DNA of 64,000 bases from Alcaligenaceae bacterium. GTDB taxonomy: Bacteria; Pseudomonadota; Gammaproteobacteria; Burkholderiales; Burkholderiaceae_B. Position 1 is the stretch's first letter, and every line of letters begins with the position of its first letter. The notes beneath the pieces were generated by a model. It searched no databases, had not been told where the DNA came from, and saw only the letters and a program-made list of their open reading frames with translations. This document shows, one piece after another, positions 6,714 to 16,037 of this stretch. The DNA is taken from positions 1 to 64,000 of the forward strand of contig JACCEP010000009.1 of the NCBI GenBank assembly GCA_013416395.1, written 5' to 3'. Made by a program: the position numbers and the translations under genes.

Positions 6714-8294
6714 CTAACCCGCCAACAGCTTGCGCCGCAGTCGTATATAACCGATCCACACACCCGTCACGCTCATTACCAAGCCACCAATACTCAGAAG
6801 TATCAGTGCAATGTCGCGCGTGCGCTCAGCCTTTAACATGGGCTGAAAATCCCAGCTGTGCAGTAGGTTAAATAGCCATCGGCCAACTCTTTGCCTGCGG
6901 CTCAGGGATTGTTCTACGTCTCCCGTGTGCGGGTCGATATAAACCCAGGTGGCGTCGGCATCCTTGAATACGACACGCAATGCGGGTAGGCGCCGGTCAT
7001 CGGCACCATACATGGATGCAGTCGCCCGGTGAAAATAATACGCATCGTAGTCACTCAACACGTTTGAAGATGCTATGGGTGCTTTCAACAGATGATGTGC
7101 GCCCGCGACCAGCACAGACTCAGGCCACTGTTTGCGCACGATGTAGCTGCCAGCCTCGTGTACGATAAGCCTCACATCATTAGCTGCGTCACGCGCAAGC
7201 AGATAGGGCTGTTTGTTCAGTACCCGCCACTCCAGCTGCCGCGCGTAAAAGCCCTCTCGGGCCAGCAAGGTCAGTGCTTCAGGCGCCTGCAGTTCCAGCC
7301 GCACCTGGCCTGGTGTTTCACCGCGCCAGGCCACCACATCTGGTTTGGCATGCTGAGGGTTGAACACCCCCACCGGGTTCATGGACATCAGGCCGCTGAA
7401 TATCCAGGTACACGTTGTCGCGGCAAACAATAACCCTGCCAGATGATGCCAGCGCATCCACCCATCCCGGTAGGGTGAATGCGAGCCTGATTTGTAGGGG
7501 TGGCTGAAGCGCCAGCGCCAAAGGCCCACGAAGGTTCCGCTTACGGCGGTGATGACGCCTACTGCCGACAGAACAATGACCAGCCAGCTCCAGATAGGAT
7601 CGGTTGGCTGATTACGGAACATATACAGCCAGTGCAGCCAGGCCCCGACATAATTCCATGCGCGTTCAGCACGTGGTGCATCCATGACGATCTCGCCGGT
7701 GGAGGAAGACACATAGAGCAAGGTATGCGCGGGGTCTTCTAGCTGAACACGATGCAAGGGCCTGTGCGCATTCAGCCTGCCAGAATGGGTCCAGCGGTCT
7801 TCTTGCGTTAGACCCAGCCAGGTTGCCCCCGTAACGGGCTCTGGCATAGGCGTAGCGCTTTCCGTCATGGGCTGGCCACCAGCGCCTTGACGCTGCCGGG
7901 CCTGCTCCCCGTATGTACGCGCCGCCAGAACCGCCTCATCCTTGGTAACCGGGGGGCGAACAAGACCCGTTAGCGCATTGACCGTGACATAGCGCCCGTC
8001 GTTTTGTAGAAGTCGGTAATACGGCTGGCCCCCCTGCGCTGTCAGCTGAATTTCGCGTACGTCCGTCGGTTTCTGGGCCTGTGCTAACGCAGCCTCGACC
8101 GGCACGCAGCAGTCGGGGGCGGAAAGCACAGGCAGCGCAGCCAGACGCTCGGCAGGCAAAAGTTTGGGGTAACCCACAAACAGCATGACCACGCCGCTTA
8201 AAAACCAGATGGCCATGAGCACGCACGCACCAACACCCGTCCATCGGTGCACGAGGTAAGTGATGCGCTTAAATCGCATCCAGAAGCTAGTCAT
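6714..8294 (-). CDS. PepSY-associated inner-membrane protein (PiuB-like)
   Basis: A 526-residue membrane protein opening with the PepSY-associated TM motif (HRWTGVGACVLMAIWFLSGVVMLF, second membrane-spanning start near residue 20), PepSY repeats at about 60-130 and 385-475, and further membrane segments near 230-260, 290-310 and 490-515. Conserved His residues (HRWTG, LHWLYM, RWHHLAGL, HSWDF) sit at membrane edges as in the iron-regulated PiuB family, which may bind haem and act as membrane reductases for imported metal complexes. It starts 15 bases after the TonB receptor stop, so the two are co-transcribed. The substrate is unknown. Confidence 0.8.
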   Translation of the reverse strand: MTSFWMRFKRITYLVHRWTGVGACVLMAIWFLSGVVMLFVGYPKLLPAERLAALPVLSAPDCCVPVEAALAQAQKPTDVREIQLTAQGGQPYYRLLQNDGRYVTVNALTGLVRPPVTKDEAVLAARTYGEQARQRQGAGGQPMTESATPMPEPVTGATWLGLTQEDRWTHSGRLNAHRPLHRVQLEDPAHTLLYVSSSTGEIVMDAPRAERAWNYVGAWLHWLYMFRNQPTDPIWSWLVIVLSAVGVITAVSGTFVGLWRWRFSHPYKSGSHSPYRDGWMRWHHLAGLLFAATTCTWIFSGLMSMNPVGVFNPQHAKPDVVAWRGETPGQVRLELQAPEALTLLAREGFYARQLEWRVLNKQPYLLARDAANDVRLIVHEAGSYIVRKQWPESVLVAGAHHLLKAPIASSNVLSDYDAYYFHRATASMYGADDRRLPALRVVFKDADATWVYIDPHTGDVEQSLSRRQRVGRWLFNLLHSWDFQPMLKAERTRDIALILLSIGGLVMSVTGVWIGYIRLRRKLLAG

Positions 8295-8309
8295 GTTGGC
8301 TACGCCTGG

Positions 8310-10439
8310 CTAGAAACGATAGTCGGCAGTCAGCTGGACCCTGCGTCCTGGCCCTTGCAACCATTGCGTGGGGTTGTAATACGCTGTCTCTGCATACTGT
8401 CGGTCAAAGACATTGAAGCCCCGCAAAGCGAATCGCAGGTCTTTGCGCGCCTGCCACTGAAGGGCGAGATCGACGGTTGTGTATGCAGGCATTTCCAGTG
8501 TATTGGCGCGATCCGCATAGCGCTTGCCAACATAGCGCAGGCCGGTACTCGCCGTCCATTGGGGCAGAAATTTCCAGCTTAGCCAAACATTGGCCAGGCG
8601 CTCAGGCACATCAGTGGGCACGTTGCCGTTGCGCGAAACCGCTGATCCATTTACAGCTTCTGTAAAGTCATCGTACCGGGCTCGCAAAATAGAGGCGTTG
8701 GCGTCAAGACGCCATTTGCCAAAATCCAGGCCCACGGTTGCCTCCAGACCTTGTGAAGATTGCTGGCCAACTTGAACACTGGTGGTTGGGTCGGCAACGT
8801 CTCGTGTGACCAGGCCGTTTTTTACGATTCTGTATGCAGCCAGCGTCCATTCACCCTGGTCGCCCCAGAACTGTTGTTTGACCCCAACTTCCCATTGTTT
8901 GCCGGTCGATAAATCGAAGTTTTTGTTGGAGGGTGACATCATCATGATGGCACTGACCGAGTCGGCTGCTTCAGAATATTGGCCGTAAATCGCAAGCCCG
9001 GGTGCGAGATCATAAACCGTACCTACACGCCAGCCTACGTTGGAGAAGGTCTTGTCGAAAGACGTGGTGCCGCCCGCCAGGTCGCTCCGAGACAGGTCGA
9101 TGTGGTCATAGCGCAATCCGCCCAGCACTGACCAGGACGGGGTCAGTTCGATGCGATCTTCAGCAAATAGCGAATACTGGGTCGCTACATTGCGGTAACG
9201 TGGTGTGGGCGATACAACATCGATGAATTCGCCTCTGCCATCCTGATCTGGATCCAGGTAAGACACACCGCCATAAGGCGAGTTATTGCTGTGCTTGAAG
9301 TGGCTGCGATTGATGTCAAACCCCACTGACACCTCATTCTTCAGACCAAAGAGGCTTGTGTCGATACGAACGTCGGTGGTGTTGCCCGTTTGCGATTGCC
9401 GGTGGCGAATGTCTGTGTAACCGCTGCGCTCAATAAGGCCGCTGGCCGGTAGGTAATCGTAATTCTCGGCGTTACGCCAGTGACGTCTGCTGTCGATTTG
9501 ATAGAGACGGCTGCGCACGGTGACGTCTGCGTTGGGCGTCCACTCTGCCGCAAGTTGTGTCCACTGGTCGTGAAATGAAATGTCCGAATTGTCGACGTTA
9601 TAGTTCTTGTCTCGCCATGCGTCGTACTGTTCACCATCGCGCAAAGGCATGCCGAAATAACGCATGGGTTTCTGCCAGCCTTGCGCATGGCTTAGTGTCA
9701 GACTGAGCTCGGGCGAGACATCCAGTGTCAAGGCCCCCGAAACCGTTAGGTCACGGTTGTCTCCCATGTCGACCCAGCCATCGGATCGGTTACCGCTTAT
9801 GTCGAAACGGTAGGACAGCTTGTCGTTTATGGCTCCGCCGCTGCCCCAGGCCAGCCCTTGTGTGTTGTCGGTGCCCAGTTTGAACTGCAGTTCGTTTTCG
9901 ATGGGCCCGCGCTGGGGCTTTTTGGGTACAACGTTAACGACGCCGCCTATGGCGCCTTCACCGTAGATGACGGCGGCCGGTCCGCGCAGCACTTCGATCT
10001 GTTCAATAGACCAGGTGTCAAACGGAAAGGTAATGCCGATACCGCCATACTGCCGCATGCCATCGTATAGCTGCATGACTGAATTGGAGCCGGTGAAGCC
10101 GCGAGCCGCCAGCGCGTCACCGCCATTTCCGGGGTGGCCGATCTGGCTGATACCCGGTGCGCGGCTAACGGCGTCTGACACACTTGTGTCGCCCCGTTCT
10201 TCCAATTGTTCACGGCTTATGACCGTTACGCTGGCGGGTGTTTCCAGCGGCGTCAGATCCAGGGAAGAACCCGTGGTAACAACGGTATTAAGCTCAAGCC
10301 CTTCAGCGGCGCGAATGGAAATGGCCGGTAATTGAGCGACAGATTCGGCGGCCCGACTGACAGGGACGTAAAAAGCAGACTGCAACAGGCAGCCTAGTGG
10401 CACAGCGGCAATGGCTGCGCGTACAAAAGCGGAGGGCAT
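8310..10439 (-). CDS. TonB-dependent siderophore-type outer-membrane receptor
   Basis: A 709-residue outer-membrane receptor. A signal peptide ends near residue 30 (VSRAAES). The plug domain follows with ETPASVTVISREQLEERG, the loop LRGPAAVIYGEGAIGGVVNVVPKKP, and DAVSRAPGI; the barrel runs to a C-terminal aromatic YRF, the signal for outer-membrane insertion. The sequence style (SVTVISREQL, FPFDTWSIEQIEVLRGP) is that of ferric-siderophore receptors, which use TonB-ExbBD energy. It lies between a DUF2946 gene and the PepSY membrane protein in one transcription unit. No Fur box was identified with confidence. The ligand could be a siderophore or a copper chelate. Confidence 0.9.
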   Translation of the reverse strand: MPSAFVRAAIAAVPLGCLLQSAFYVPVSRAAESVAQLPAISIRAAEGLELNTVVTTGSSLDLTPLETPASVTVISREQLEERGDTSVSDAVSRAPGISQIGHPGNGGDALAARGFTGSNSVMQLYDGMRQYGGIGITFPFDTWSIEQIEVLRGPAAVIYGEGAIGGVVNVVPKKPQRGPIENELQFKLGTDNTQGLAWGSGGAINDKLSYRFDISGNRSDGWVDMGDNRDLTVSGALTLDVSPELSLTLSHAQGWQKPMRYFGMPLRDGEQYDAWRDKNYNVDNSDISFHDQWTQLAAEWTPNADVTVRSRLYQIDSRRHWRNAENYDYLPASGLIERSGYTDIRHRQSQTGNTTDVRIDTSLFGLKNEVSVGFDINRSHFKHSNNSPYGGVSYLDPDQDGRGEFIDVVSPTPRYRNVATQYSLFAEDRIELTPSWSVLGGLRYDHIDLSRSDLAGGTTSFDKTFSNVGWRVGTVYDLAPGLAIYGQYSEAADSVSAIMMMSPSNKNFDLSTGKQWEVGVKQQFWGDQGEWTLAAYRIVKNGLVTRDVADPTTSVQVGQQSSQGLEATVGLDFGKWRLDANASILRARYDDFTEAVNGSAVSRNGNVPTDVPERLANVWLSWKFLPQWTASTGLRYVGKRYADRANTLEMPAYTTVDLALQWQARKDLRFALRGFNVFDRQYAETAYYNPTQWLQGPGRRVQLTADYRF

Positions 10440-10504
10440 GAAAAAACCTCAGATACTTGTTATCGATGGCCGACGCAGAAATGCATCGACGTCATGGAGA
10501 CAAA

Positions 10505-10924
10505 TCAACTGAGGTGGTAAGGTGGCGCTCGCGAACCGAGAGGTGGCCCCAGAGGGGGCATGGGCGGGAGCGTGGCAAAAACGGGTATGTTATAGACGGC
10601 CTTGGCGGCGGTGGGAAGCGCAATGTGCAGCGTATCTGGCCCCGGTGCCATTAAAGCCTGCTCGCTCATCATGCCGTAGGGGCAGCTATCGCCGCGCGAC
10701 ACGTCTTGCTGCGGGTCATTGTCTGCGGCATTTAGCGACAGAAACGATACGCCGCCGCCTGCTGTGCAAAGTGTTAGTACCAGCTGACCATTGCGCAGTG
10801 CGGTGGTATCGGGCATATACCCGAGAGGCATAAAGGCACGGCACACAAACGCCACCGTCGCGAGCCACAGCATGACGCTGTGGACGCTCAGAGGTATGCG
10901 GAAGTGGCCGGGTCTGCGCAACAT
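10505..10924 (-). CDS. DUF2946 family protein
   Basis: A 139-residue protein with an N-terminal membrane segment (VMLWLATVAFVCRAFMPLGYMP, residues about 17-38) and the DUF2946 hallmarks: the MPLGYMPD motif, a short Cys-containing strand LVLTLCTAG, and later SCPYG. The C-terminus is Pro-rich (LPPMPPLGPPLG), pointing to an extracytoplasmic tail. Members often precede TonB receptors or copper genes; function is unknown. It begins the unit that continues, after 65 bases, with the TonB receptor. Confidence 0.75.
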   Translation of the reverse strand: MLRRPGHFRIPLSVHSVMLWLATVAFVCRAFMPLGYMPDTTALRNGQLVLTLCTAGGGVSFLSLNAADNDPQQDVSRGDSCPYGMMSEQALMAPGPDTLHIALPTAAKAVYNIPVFATLPPMPPLGPPLGSRAPPYHLS

Positions 10925-10956
10925 AATCGCGATGCTAGCACAGTATTGAGACGTGT

Positions 10957-11523
10957 TTAGGCTTTTTCCGCATCATCAAATACGCGTGGCTCACCTTCGG
11001 GCAGCCCTATCTCAAACACATTGAGTGTCATGGAAATAAGCGTGTAATACCCTGCCAGGCCGACAAGGTCGACAACCTGGTCTTGCCCTAATGTCTTTAC
11101 CGCATCTTGATATAGCTCATTCGGCACGTGGCGATCTTGCAACAGCTTGGTCAAGAATGCATGCACGATCTGCTCGTCGTTGCGTTCAAATGGAATCGAC
11201 GCTGACCCCATCAGCAATGCATCGGCTACGTGTTGTGTAATGCCGGCATCGAGGGCGATGGGTTTGTGCGCCCACCATTCGAACTCTGCACGCCAGTAAA
11301 CGGCCATGATCAGGATGGCCAGTTCAGACAGGCGCGGCGACAGGCTGGAGTCATAACGACAGTATTGACCCAAGGCTTGGGCATGTTCTGCGAGCCCGGG
11401 GCGGTTCAGCCAGACTGCCAGCGGCCCGCGTACTCGTCCCCGAGGCCCACTGGCGATGGCATCATGTACGCGCTTTTGATGAGTGGTGAAGGAGCTGGGG
11501 TCTGGCATGGTCAAACGTGGCAT
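10957..11523 (-). CDS. Carboxymuconolactone decarboxylase family protein
   Basis: A 188-residue protein of the AhpD/carboxymuconolactone decarboxylase superfamily. Key features are the helix with LSPRLSELAILIMA, followed by the E-x-W-W-A-H motif (AEFEWWAHKPIALDAG, residues about 80-95). The redox CxxC of AhpD is absent, so peroxidase-type chemistry is unlikely. It is the last gene of the operon led by the LigI-like amidohydrolase, 51 bases after the alpha/beta-barrel gene, and presumably acts on a lactone or keto acid in the same pathway. Exact substrate is not inferable. Confidence 0.8.
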   Translation of the reverse strand: MPRLTMPDPSSFTTHQKRVHDAIASGPRGRVRGPLAVWLNRPGLAEHAQALGQYCRYDSSLSPRLSELAILIMAVYWRAEFEWWAHKPIALDAGITQHVADALLMGSASIPFERNDEQIVHAFLTKLLQDRHVPNELYQDAVKTLGQDQVVDLVGLAGYYTLISMTLNVFEIGLPEGEPRVFDDAEKA

Positions 11524-11574
11524 AAAACGAATCCTTTTTGATGTGTGGGCGCCGGGCGACGCACAGCAGGTGGG

Positions 11575-12240
11575 TTAGCCAGCCACGGTGAACATGGTCC
11601 GCTTTGTATTCATGAAGTTGGGGCGAACCTGACTGGCCCAGTCCGTGGCGCGCACGGCCAGCCACGGCTCGGAGCCGAATGCTTCTCGCGTATGCAGCAG
11701 GTAGCATGCGTGATAGCGGGGCGAACCTTGTGGGTTTTTTAAGCGTACCGCCAGCACGGTGCCGGGTACGCTGGCCAGACCGGGAAGGTGCTCGTTCTGG
11801 TACCAGTCATTGAAGTCATTTTCAGCCTGTGGCTTGACATCGGTTTCAACGACATAATGCCAGGCGCCAGCAAGCCCTGCCGAAGCGCCTGGGACGACCT
11901 GGCACACTTCAAGGGATGTAACATCGGCTGTGGGGTACAGCGCCTGCACGGTTTTTCTCAGGCGCTCAACCGCCAAGGCGTGCGTGGATGTACCACCCAG
12001 AATATAGATATAGGTTTCGGCATGTTCCACGGCGTGCACGACATGAAAACATCGTGCGGCTGCCCGGTCGCCGACCACATCTGCGAGATGCTCCGTAATA
12101 TCGGCGCTACTGCAAAGGGCGATGGCCTGGGCCCTTGTCAGGGTATGGTCGGGAATGCGCACCAGCACGGCGAGCGCGCCTTCACGCATGGTTTCGGCCA
12201 GAGTCGCTCTGCTGGTGTCAGGGGCATCGATGTTGTTCAT
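11575..12240 (-). CDS. Dimeric alpha/beta-barrel (EthD/ABM-like) protein, possibly a tandem domain
   Basis: A 221-residue soluble protein. The C-terminal half has the pattern of a dimeric ferredoxin-like barrel (VETDVKPQAENDFNDWYQNEH followed by LPGLASVPGTVLAVRL), which resembles EthD/ABM-type proteins; the N-terminal half appears to be a degenerate second copy. These small barrels act as monooxygenases, decarboxylases or isomerases in aromatic catabolism. The start ATG overlaps the amidohydrolase stop as ATGA, showing tight coupling. I do not recognise a specific enzyme. Confidence 0.6.
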   Translation of the reverse strand: MNNIDAPDTSRATLAETMREGALAVLVRIPDHTLTRAQAIALCSSADITEHLADVVGDRAAARCFHVVHAVEHAETYIYILGGTSTHALAVERLRKTVQALYPTADVTSLEVCQVVPGASAGLAGAWHYVVETDVKPQAENDFNDWYQNEHLPGLASVPGTVLAVRLKNPQGSPRYHACYLLHTREAFGSEPWLAVRATDWASQVRPNFMNTKRTMFTVAG

Positions 12241-13115
12241 GAGGTTGCATCCTTAAAACGGTAGAGCTGTTGTGGGTTATGAACCAGTATGCGCTCGCGA
12301 ACTGCAGCGTCGGGGCATAGGGCACAGAGCAGGTTTAGTAGCTCTTGATCGTCGGGCACGGGGCCGGCGACGTTGGGATGCGGCCAGTCTGTACCCCAAA
12401 GCAGGCGATCAGGCATGTGCTCGACCAGGGCACGGACGAACGCATGGCCTTTGTCGTAGGGTGAGTGACCACCTGCCAGTCGATCTACTCCTGATATCTT
12501 TACCCATGCCAGTGGATCATCTCGCAAAGAGAGCAATGCCTGAAAAGACGCGCTGTGCACGCCCTCGTCGGCATCCACTCTACCCATATGATCGATAATG
12601 AAGGGGACCTCTGAACCTTGGAGCTTTGGAAGTAGGGCCAGCAGCGAGCTGCCATCTGTGTGTATGCATAGATGCCATCCGAACGTGGCAATGCGCTCGG
12701 CCATGGAGAGCATGTCGTCAGGTGTGGCGCCAGCCAAATGTGCCACAAAGTTAAAGCGCACACCACGCACACCCTCGCCGTCCAGCCTGGCAATCTCGCT
12801 CTGGCTTACGTTGTCTGGCAACAGGGCGACGGCGCGATACTGCCCTTGTCCACGTCGCAATGCATCGACAACTGCTGACATATCGTAGCCATGACAGTTG
12901 GGCTGCACGATCACGCCGCGCTCCAAGCCCAGGCGCTGGTGCATGGCATGCAGCATGTCGAAACCTGCATCCTCAGGCGTATAAGAACGCTCAGGCGCAA
13001 AGGGGAACTGGCTGGCCGGGCCAAAAATATGGCAATGGCTGTCGCAAGCCTGTGCAGGCATACTGCACGCAACTGTCTGGGCGCTTGCCCCGTGCGGGGC
13101 ACTATCTCGGACCAT
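12237..13115 (-). CDS. Amidohydrolase, LigI-like (2-pyrone-4,6-dicarboxylate hydrolase family)
   Basis: A 292-residue TIM-barrel hydrolase. Visible elements are the metal-type HxH (DSHCHIFGP, H27 and H29), VIVQPNCHG, the VRGVRFNF strand, IDHMGR and the C-terminal WGTDWPHPN carrying the catalytic Asp. This set matches PDC hydrolase LigI and related lactonases of the amidohydrolase superfamily, which open pyrone or lactone rings. It is the first gene of a three-gene operon divergent from the LysR gene (58 bases between). A later start is possible because the first 20 residues are not conserved in appearance. The true substrate is unknown. Confidence 0.85.
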   Translation of the reverse strand: MVRDSAPHGASAQTVACSMPAQACDSHCHIFGPASQFPFAPERSYTPEDAGFDMLHAMHQRLGLERGVIVQPNCHGYDMSAVVDALRRGQGQYRAVALLPDNVSQSEIARLDGEGVRGVRFNFVAHLAGATPDDMLSMAERIATFGWHLCIHTDGSSLLALLPKLQGSEVPFIIDHMGRVDADEGVHSASFQALLSLRDDPLAWVKISGVDRLAGGHSPYDKGHAFVRALVEHMPDRLLWGTDWPHPNVAGPVPDDQELLNLLCALCPDAAVRERILVHNPQQLYRFKDATS

Positions 13116-13131
13116 TATTGGCTACACTCCA

Positions 13132-13150
13132 TTATTTAAAAAATCGATAA
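13132..13150. promoter_or_regulatory. LysR-type T-N11-A box in the divergent promoter
   Basis: TTAT, eleven bases, ATAA (13132-13135 and 13147-13150) forms the dyad expected for a LysR-type regulator, in a spacer of only 58 bases between the lysR gene and the amidohydrolase operon. It is 23 bases from the LysR start, as expected for autoregulation. The AT-rich centre means chance occurrence is possible. Confidence 0.5.
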
Positions 13151-13173
13151 CACGACGCGGCGAGAGGAGGCTC

Positions 13174-14079
13174 ATGGACATCAAGCAACTTGAATACTTC
13201 ATCGTTGTTTGCGAACAAAAGAGTTTTTCCCGTGCGGTCGATGTATTGCATATTTCTCAGCCGTCCTTGAGCCGTCAAATGCAGCAACTTGAGGCTGGGT
13301 TGGGCTTGCATTTGCTGCGCCGAACAGGTCGCGGCGTGGAGCCGACCGAAGCTGGGTTGAGGTTGCTCAATCATGCGCAAACCATTAGCCGCGCTGTCAG
13401 GATCGCGCAAGAAGATCTTGATCGATATCGCGCGCAGTGCGACGGCAGGATACGGCTGGGCTTGCCGCCCAGAATTTCCAGACGCATTGCGCCCGAACTG
13501 GTCAAGCGGTTTCGAGAGGCTTTTCCAGGTGCCACACTTAATGTGACAGAGGGGCTTAGCGTCGAAATGTTCGGCTGGCTGAGCAAGGCGCGTATTGATA
13601 TTGCCCTGTTGTATGACCCTCCACCTTCTGACCTGCTGCGCTATCGATCCATTTTTCGCGAAGAACTGGTGCTGGCCTACTCGGATACGTATCAGCCTGC
13701 TCCTTCCTCGCGCATTCAGGGTAGCGAACTGCAGGCCTTTCCCATGGTGTTGCCCAGCGCACCCAACTCCATACGTGCGCTGGTCGACAAGGCCTGCAGA
13801 GAGCTGAGCATCAGTCTGGACATCGTTGCCGAGGTGGATTTGGTTCAGAGCGTCGGTGAAACCACACTGCAGGCCGAAGTGTGTTCGATTCTTCCCAAGT
13901 CCGAAGTTGAGGATCCGCGACATCAGGGTAGATTTCGCTACGCCTTTATCGAGAACCCCGTCATCATTAACGATCTGGTCATTGCCACCCCCGTTCAGGA
14001 AGCGCGCATAAACAAACTGAATGATGGTGTGTCGGATATGCTGCATGAGCTTGTCATCGAAACGTGGACGGCCGGCTAA
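13174..14079 (+). CDS. LysR-family transcriptional regulator
   Basis: A 301-residue LysR regulator. Residues 1-60 form the winged helix-turn-helix (MDIKQLEYFIVVCEQKSFSR, then ADVLHISQPSLSRQMQQLE-like pattern and LLRRTGRGVEPTEAG). The rest is the periplasmic-binding-like effector domain. The family is that of CatR/CbnR-like activators that respond to intermediates of aromatic breakdown. GAGGAGG is five bases before the ATG. It is divergent from the amidohydrolase operon and convergent with the Bug-receptor operon, so it may control both. Confidence 0.93.
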   Translation: MDIKQLEYFIVVCEQKSFSRAVDVLHISQPSLSRQMQQLEAGLGLHLLRRTGRGVEPTEAGLRLLNHAQTISRAVRIAQEDLDRYRAQCDGRIRLGLPPRISRRIAPELVKRFREAFPGATLNVTEGLSVEMFGWLSKARIDIALLYDPPPSDLLRYRSIFREELVLAYSDTYQPAPSSRIQGSELQAFPMVLPSAPNSIRALVDKACRELSISLDIVAEVDLVQSVGETTLQAEVCSILPKSEVEDPRHQGRFRYAFIENPVIINDLVIATPVQEARINKLNDGVSDMLHELVIETWTAG

Positions 14080-14092
14080 CTGGCACGGCGTC

Positions 14093-15061
14093 TTATTCGT
14101 TCACCGTTATATTTTCTTCCTTGATCAGCGCCGCCCATTTATCGGTATCATCGGTGACCATTTTCTTGAACTCGCCAGGTGTTGTCGAAAACGCATCAAC
14201 GCCGGTGCTTTTTATAAAGGCCTTGGCCTTTTCAGATTGCATGGCTTTGTTGAAGGCGGCGTTCAAGGTGTTTACAACCTCGGGGGATGTGCCCGCAGGT
14301 GCGAATACGCCGTACCAATTGATTGCCACGACATCCGGATATCCAAGCTCCTGGAATGTGGGTACATCGGGCAGTGCGGGGGAGCGCTTTCCTGCCGCAA
14401 CGCCCACCGCCGTCAGACGATTGTCCTCGATGTATTTCAGCAGGCCTGAAATGTCGCCGAAGAACCCATCGACCTGTCCGCCCATGGAGTCATTGATAGC
14501 GGGGGCTGCGCCGCTATAGGGTACATGCAGAATGTTCAGGTGTGTTGTGCGCTTGAGCAGGCTGATGGCCATATGCGGCATGCTGCCTATGCCAGATGAA
14601 GACAATGAGACCCCATCGCCTCCCTTGGCGGCAGCCTTTGCAAAGTCTTCGAAGTTCTTCATACCTTTTTTGGGGGACAGCGCCAGCACTTCAGGCGTGG
14701 CTACTAGCATGGTAACGGGCACGAAGTCTTTTTCTGGGTTGTAGGTGAGTTTTTTGTAGAGCCCTGGGTTTACGGCGATGGCTCCCGTGGAACTCAAGAA
14801 TACGGTTGTACCGTCAGGCTTTGCGCGCTTGACTTCGTTGGCTGCGATGGCGCCATTGCCGCCTGGCTTGTTTTCGACCAGAACGTTCTGGCCAATGATA
14901 GGGCTAAGCTCATTGGCAACGACCCTGGCGAGAGTGTCGGCAGGCCCCCCAGGAGGAAACGCGACAACAATGCGTGTGGTGCCAGTTTGCGCCAATGCTG
15001 TTCCGGCGACGGCGAACAGAAGCACGCCAGCGGCATGCTGAATCAATTTAGTAGGTTGCAT
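14093..15061 (-). CDS. Bug-type tripartite tricarboxylate transporter substrate-binding protein
   Basis: A 322-residue periplasmic binding protein of the Bug/TctC family. The signal peptide runs to about residue 25 (ALAQ), followed by the family signature RIVVAFPPGGPADTLARVVA, VVENKPGGNGAIAA and later LPDVPTFQELGYPD. Bug proteins bind carboxylates and deliver them to TctAB or to sensor kinases. Start 15061 places the signal peptide correctly; the longer frame has no signal-like features. It ends an operon behind the SMP-30 lactonase and SDR genes (23-base and 11-base gaps). No TctA/TctB lies adjacent, but a TctBA pair without receptor exists at 50.7 kb. Confidence 0.93.
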   Translation of the reverse strand: MQPTKLIQHAAGVLLFAVAGTALAQTGTTRIVVAFPPGGPADTLARVVANELSPIIGQNVLVENKPGGNGAIAANEVKRAKPDGTTVFLSSTGAIAVNPGLYKKLTYNPEKDFVPVTMLVATPEVLALSPKKGMKNFEDFAKAAAKGGDGVSLSSSGIGSMPHMAISLLKRTTHLNILHVPYSGAAPAINDSMGGQVDGFFGDISGLLKYIEDNRLTAVGVAAGKRSPALPDVPTFQELGYPDVVAINWYGVFAPAGTSPEVVNTLNAAFNKAMQSEKAKAFIKSTGVDAFSTTPGEFKKMVTDDTDKWAALIKEENITVNE

Positions 15062-15084
15062 AAGAGTCTCCAGGCTGATTTTAT

Positions 15085-16026
15085 TTAGAAGTGTGATGCC
15101 ACCGTGGCACCCTGTGTGTTGACGAACAATGAGTACACCGACGTGCTCGATGCCATGAACAAGCGATTGCGATGTGTGCCGCCAAAGGTCAGATTGGCGC
15201 AACGCTCAGGCAGGGCAATATGTCCGATAGCCTGACCCTTGGGGTTGAAAATGCGTACGCCGTCAAGCTCAGCCGTACCCATCCCCCAGCCACACCAGAG
15301 GTTGCCTTCAATATCCACACGAAAGCCATCAGGAGTACCTGCTTCAGCATCGATGAAGTCCCGCTTGCCCGACAGCGTGCCATCTGGCGCCACATCGAAG
15401 GCGACGAGCGTGCGGGGCGCAGAGCGCGACTGAACAACGTATAGGGTTTTTTCGTCTGGCGAGAAGGCAAGCCCGTTTGGTCCCTGGACAGTGGCATCGG
15501 CAACCTGCAAGACACCTGTTTTAGGGTCGAGGCGGTAGGTTGCAGCAGGGATTTCCTGTTGCGCTTTTTCACCCTGGTAGTAGCCCGCAATGCCGAAGGG
15601 CGGGTCTGTGAACCACACGGCCCCATCGGAAGACACAACAACATCATTGGGTGAATTGAGCGGCTTGGCGTCGAATGTGTCGGCCAGAACAGTGACCGTG
15701 CCGTCGTATTCGGTACGCGTCACGCGCCGTCCAAGATGCTCGCAGGTAATTAATCGGCCTTGCAGGTCGCGGGTATTGCCGTTGGCGTAATTGGATGGCT
15801 CTCTGAACACGCTGGTCTGGCCAGTGCGCTCATCCCATCTCAAAATGCGGTTGGACGGCACATCGCTCCACAGAAGACAATGATGGTCTCCCATCCAAAC
15901 AGGGCCTTCTGCCCATCGGCAATCGCTGGAAATCCGCTCTACCTTGGCGAGCGCAAGTACGAGCTTGGCAAAACTTTCATCGAGTATGCGAATAGCAGGA
16001 TCGGGATAGCGTTCTGATAAATACAT
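15085..16026 (-). CDS. SMP-30/gluconolactonase family lactonase
   Basis: A 313-residue six-bladed propeller protein. Characteristic strings are EGPVWMGDHHCLLWSDVPSNRI (metal-binding Glu at residue 40), NSPNDVVVSSDGAVWFTDP with the Asn and Asp ligands, and GPNGLAFSPDEKTLYV; these are the calcium-binding and catalytic parts of gluconolactonase-like lactonases. It probably hydrolyses a sugar- or acid-derived lactone made by the neighbouring dehydrogenase. Cytoplasmic, as no signal peptide is seen. It follows the SDR gene after 11 bases. Confidence 0.9.
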   Translation of the reverse strand: MYLSERYPDPAIRILDESFAKLVLALAKVERISSDCRWAEGPVWMGDHHCLLWSDVPSNRILRWDERTGQTSVFREPSNYANGNTRDLQGRLITCEHLGRRVTRTEYDGTVTVLADTFDAKPLNSPNDVVVSSDGAVWFTDPPFGIAGYYQGEKAQQEIPAATYRLDPKTGVLQVADATVQGPNGLAFSPDEKTLYVVQSRSAPRTLVAFDVAPDGTLSGKRDFIDAEAGTPDGFRVDIEGNLWCGWGMGTAELDGVRIFNPKGQAIGHIALPERCANLTFGGTHRNRLFMASSTSVYSLFVNTQGATVASHF

Positions 16027-16037
16027 GGTGTCACTCC

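Noticed and set aside
10463-10489. TCGATG...CATCGA hairpin between the DUF2946 and TonB receptor genes
   Set aside because: Only six base pairs with a 15-base loop; this is expected by chance and has no T-run.
13132-14046. A 304-codon minus-strand frame opposite the LysR gene
   Set aside because: It is the complement of a clear LysR gene; the residue pattern is arbitrary and there is no family motif.
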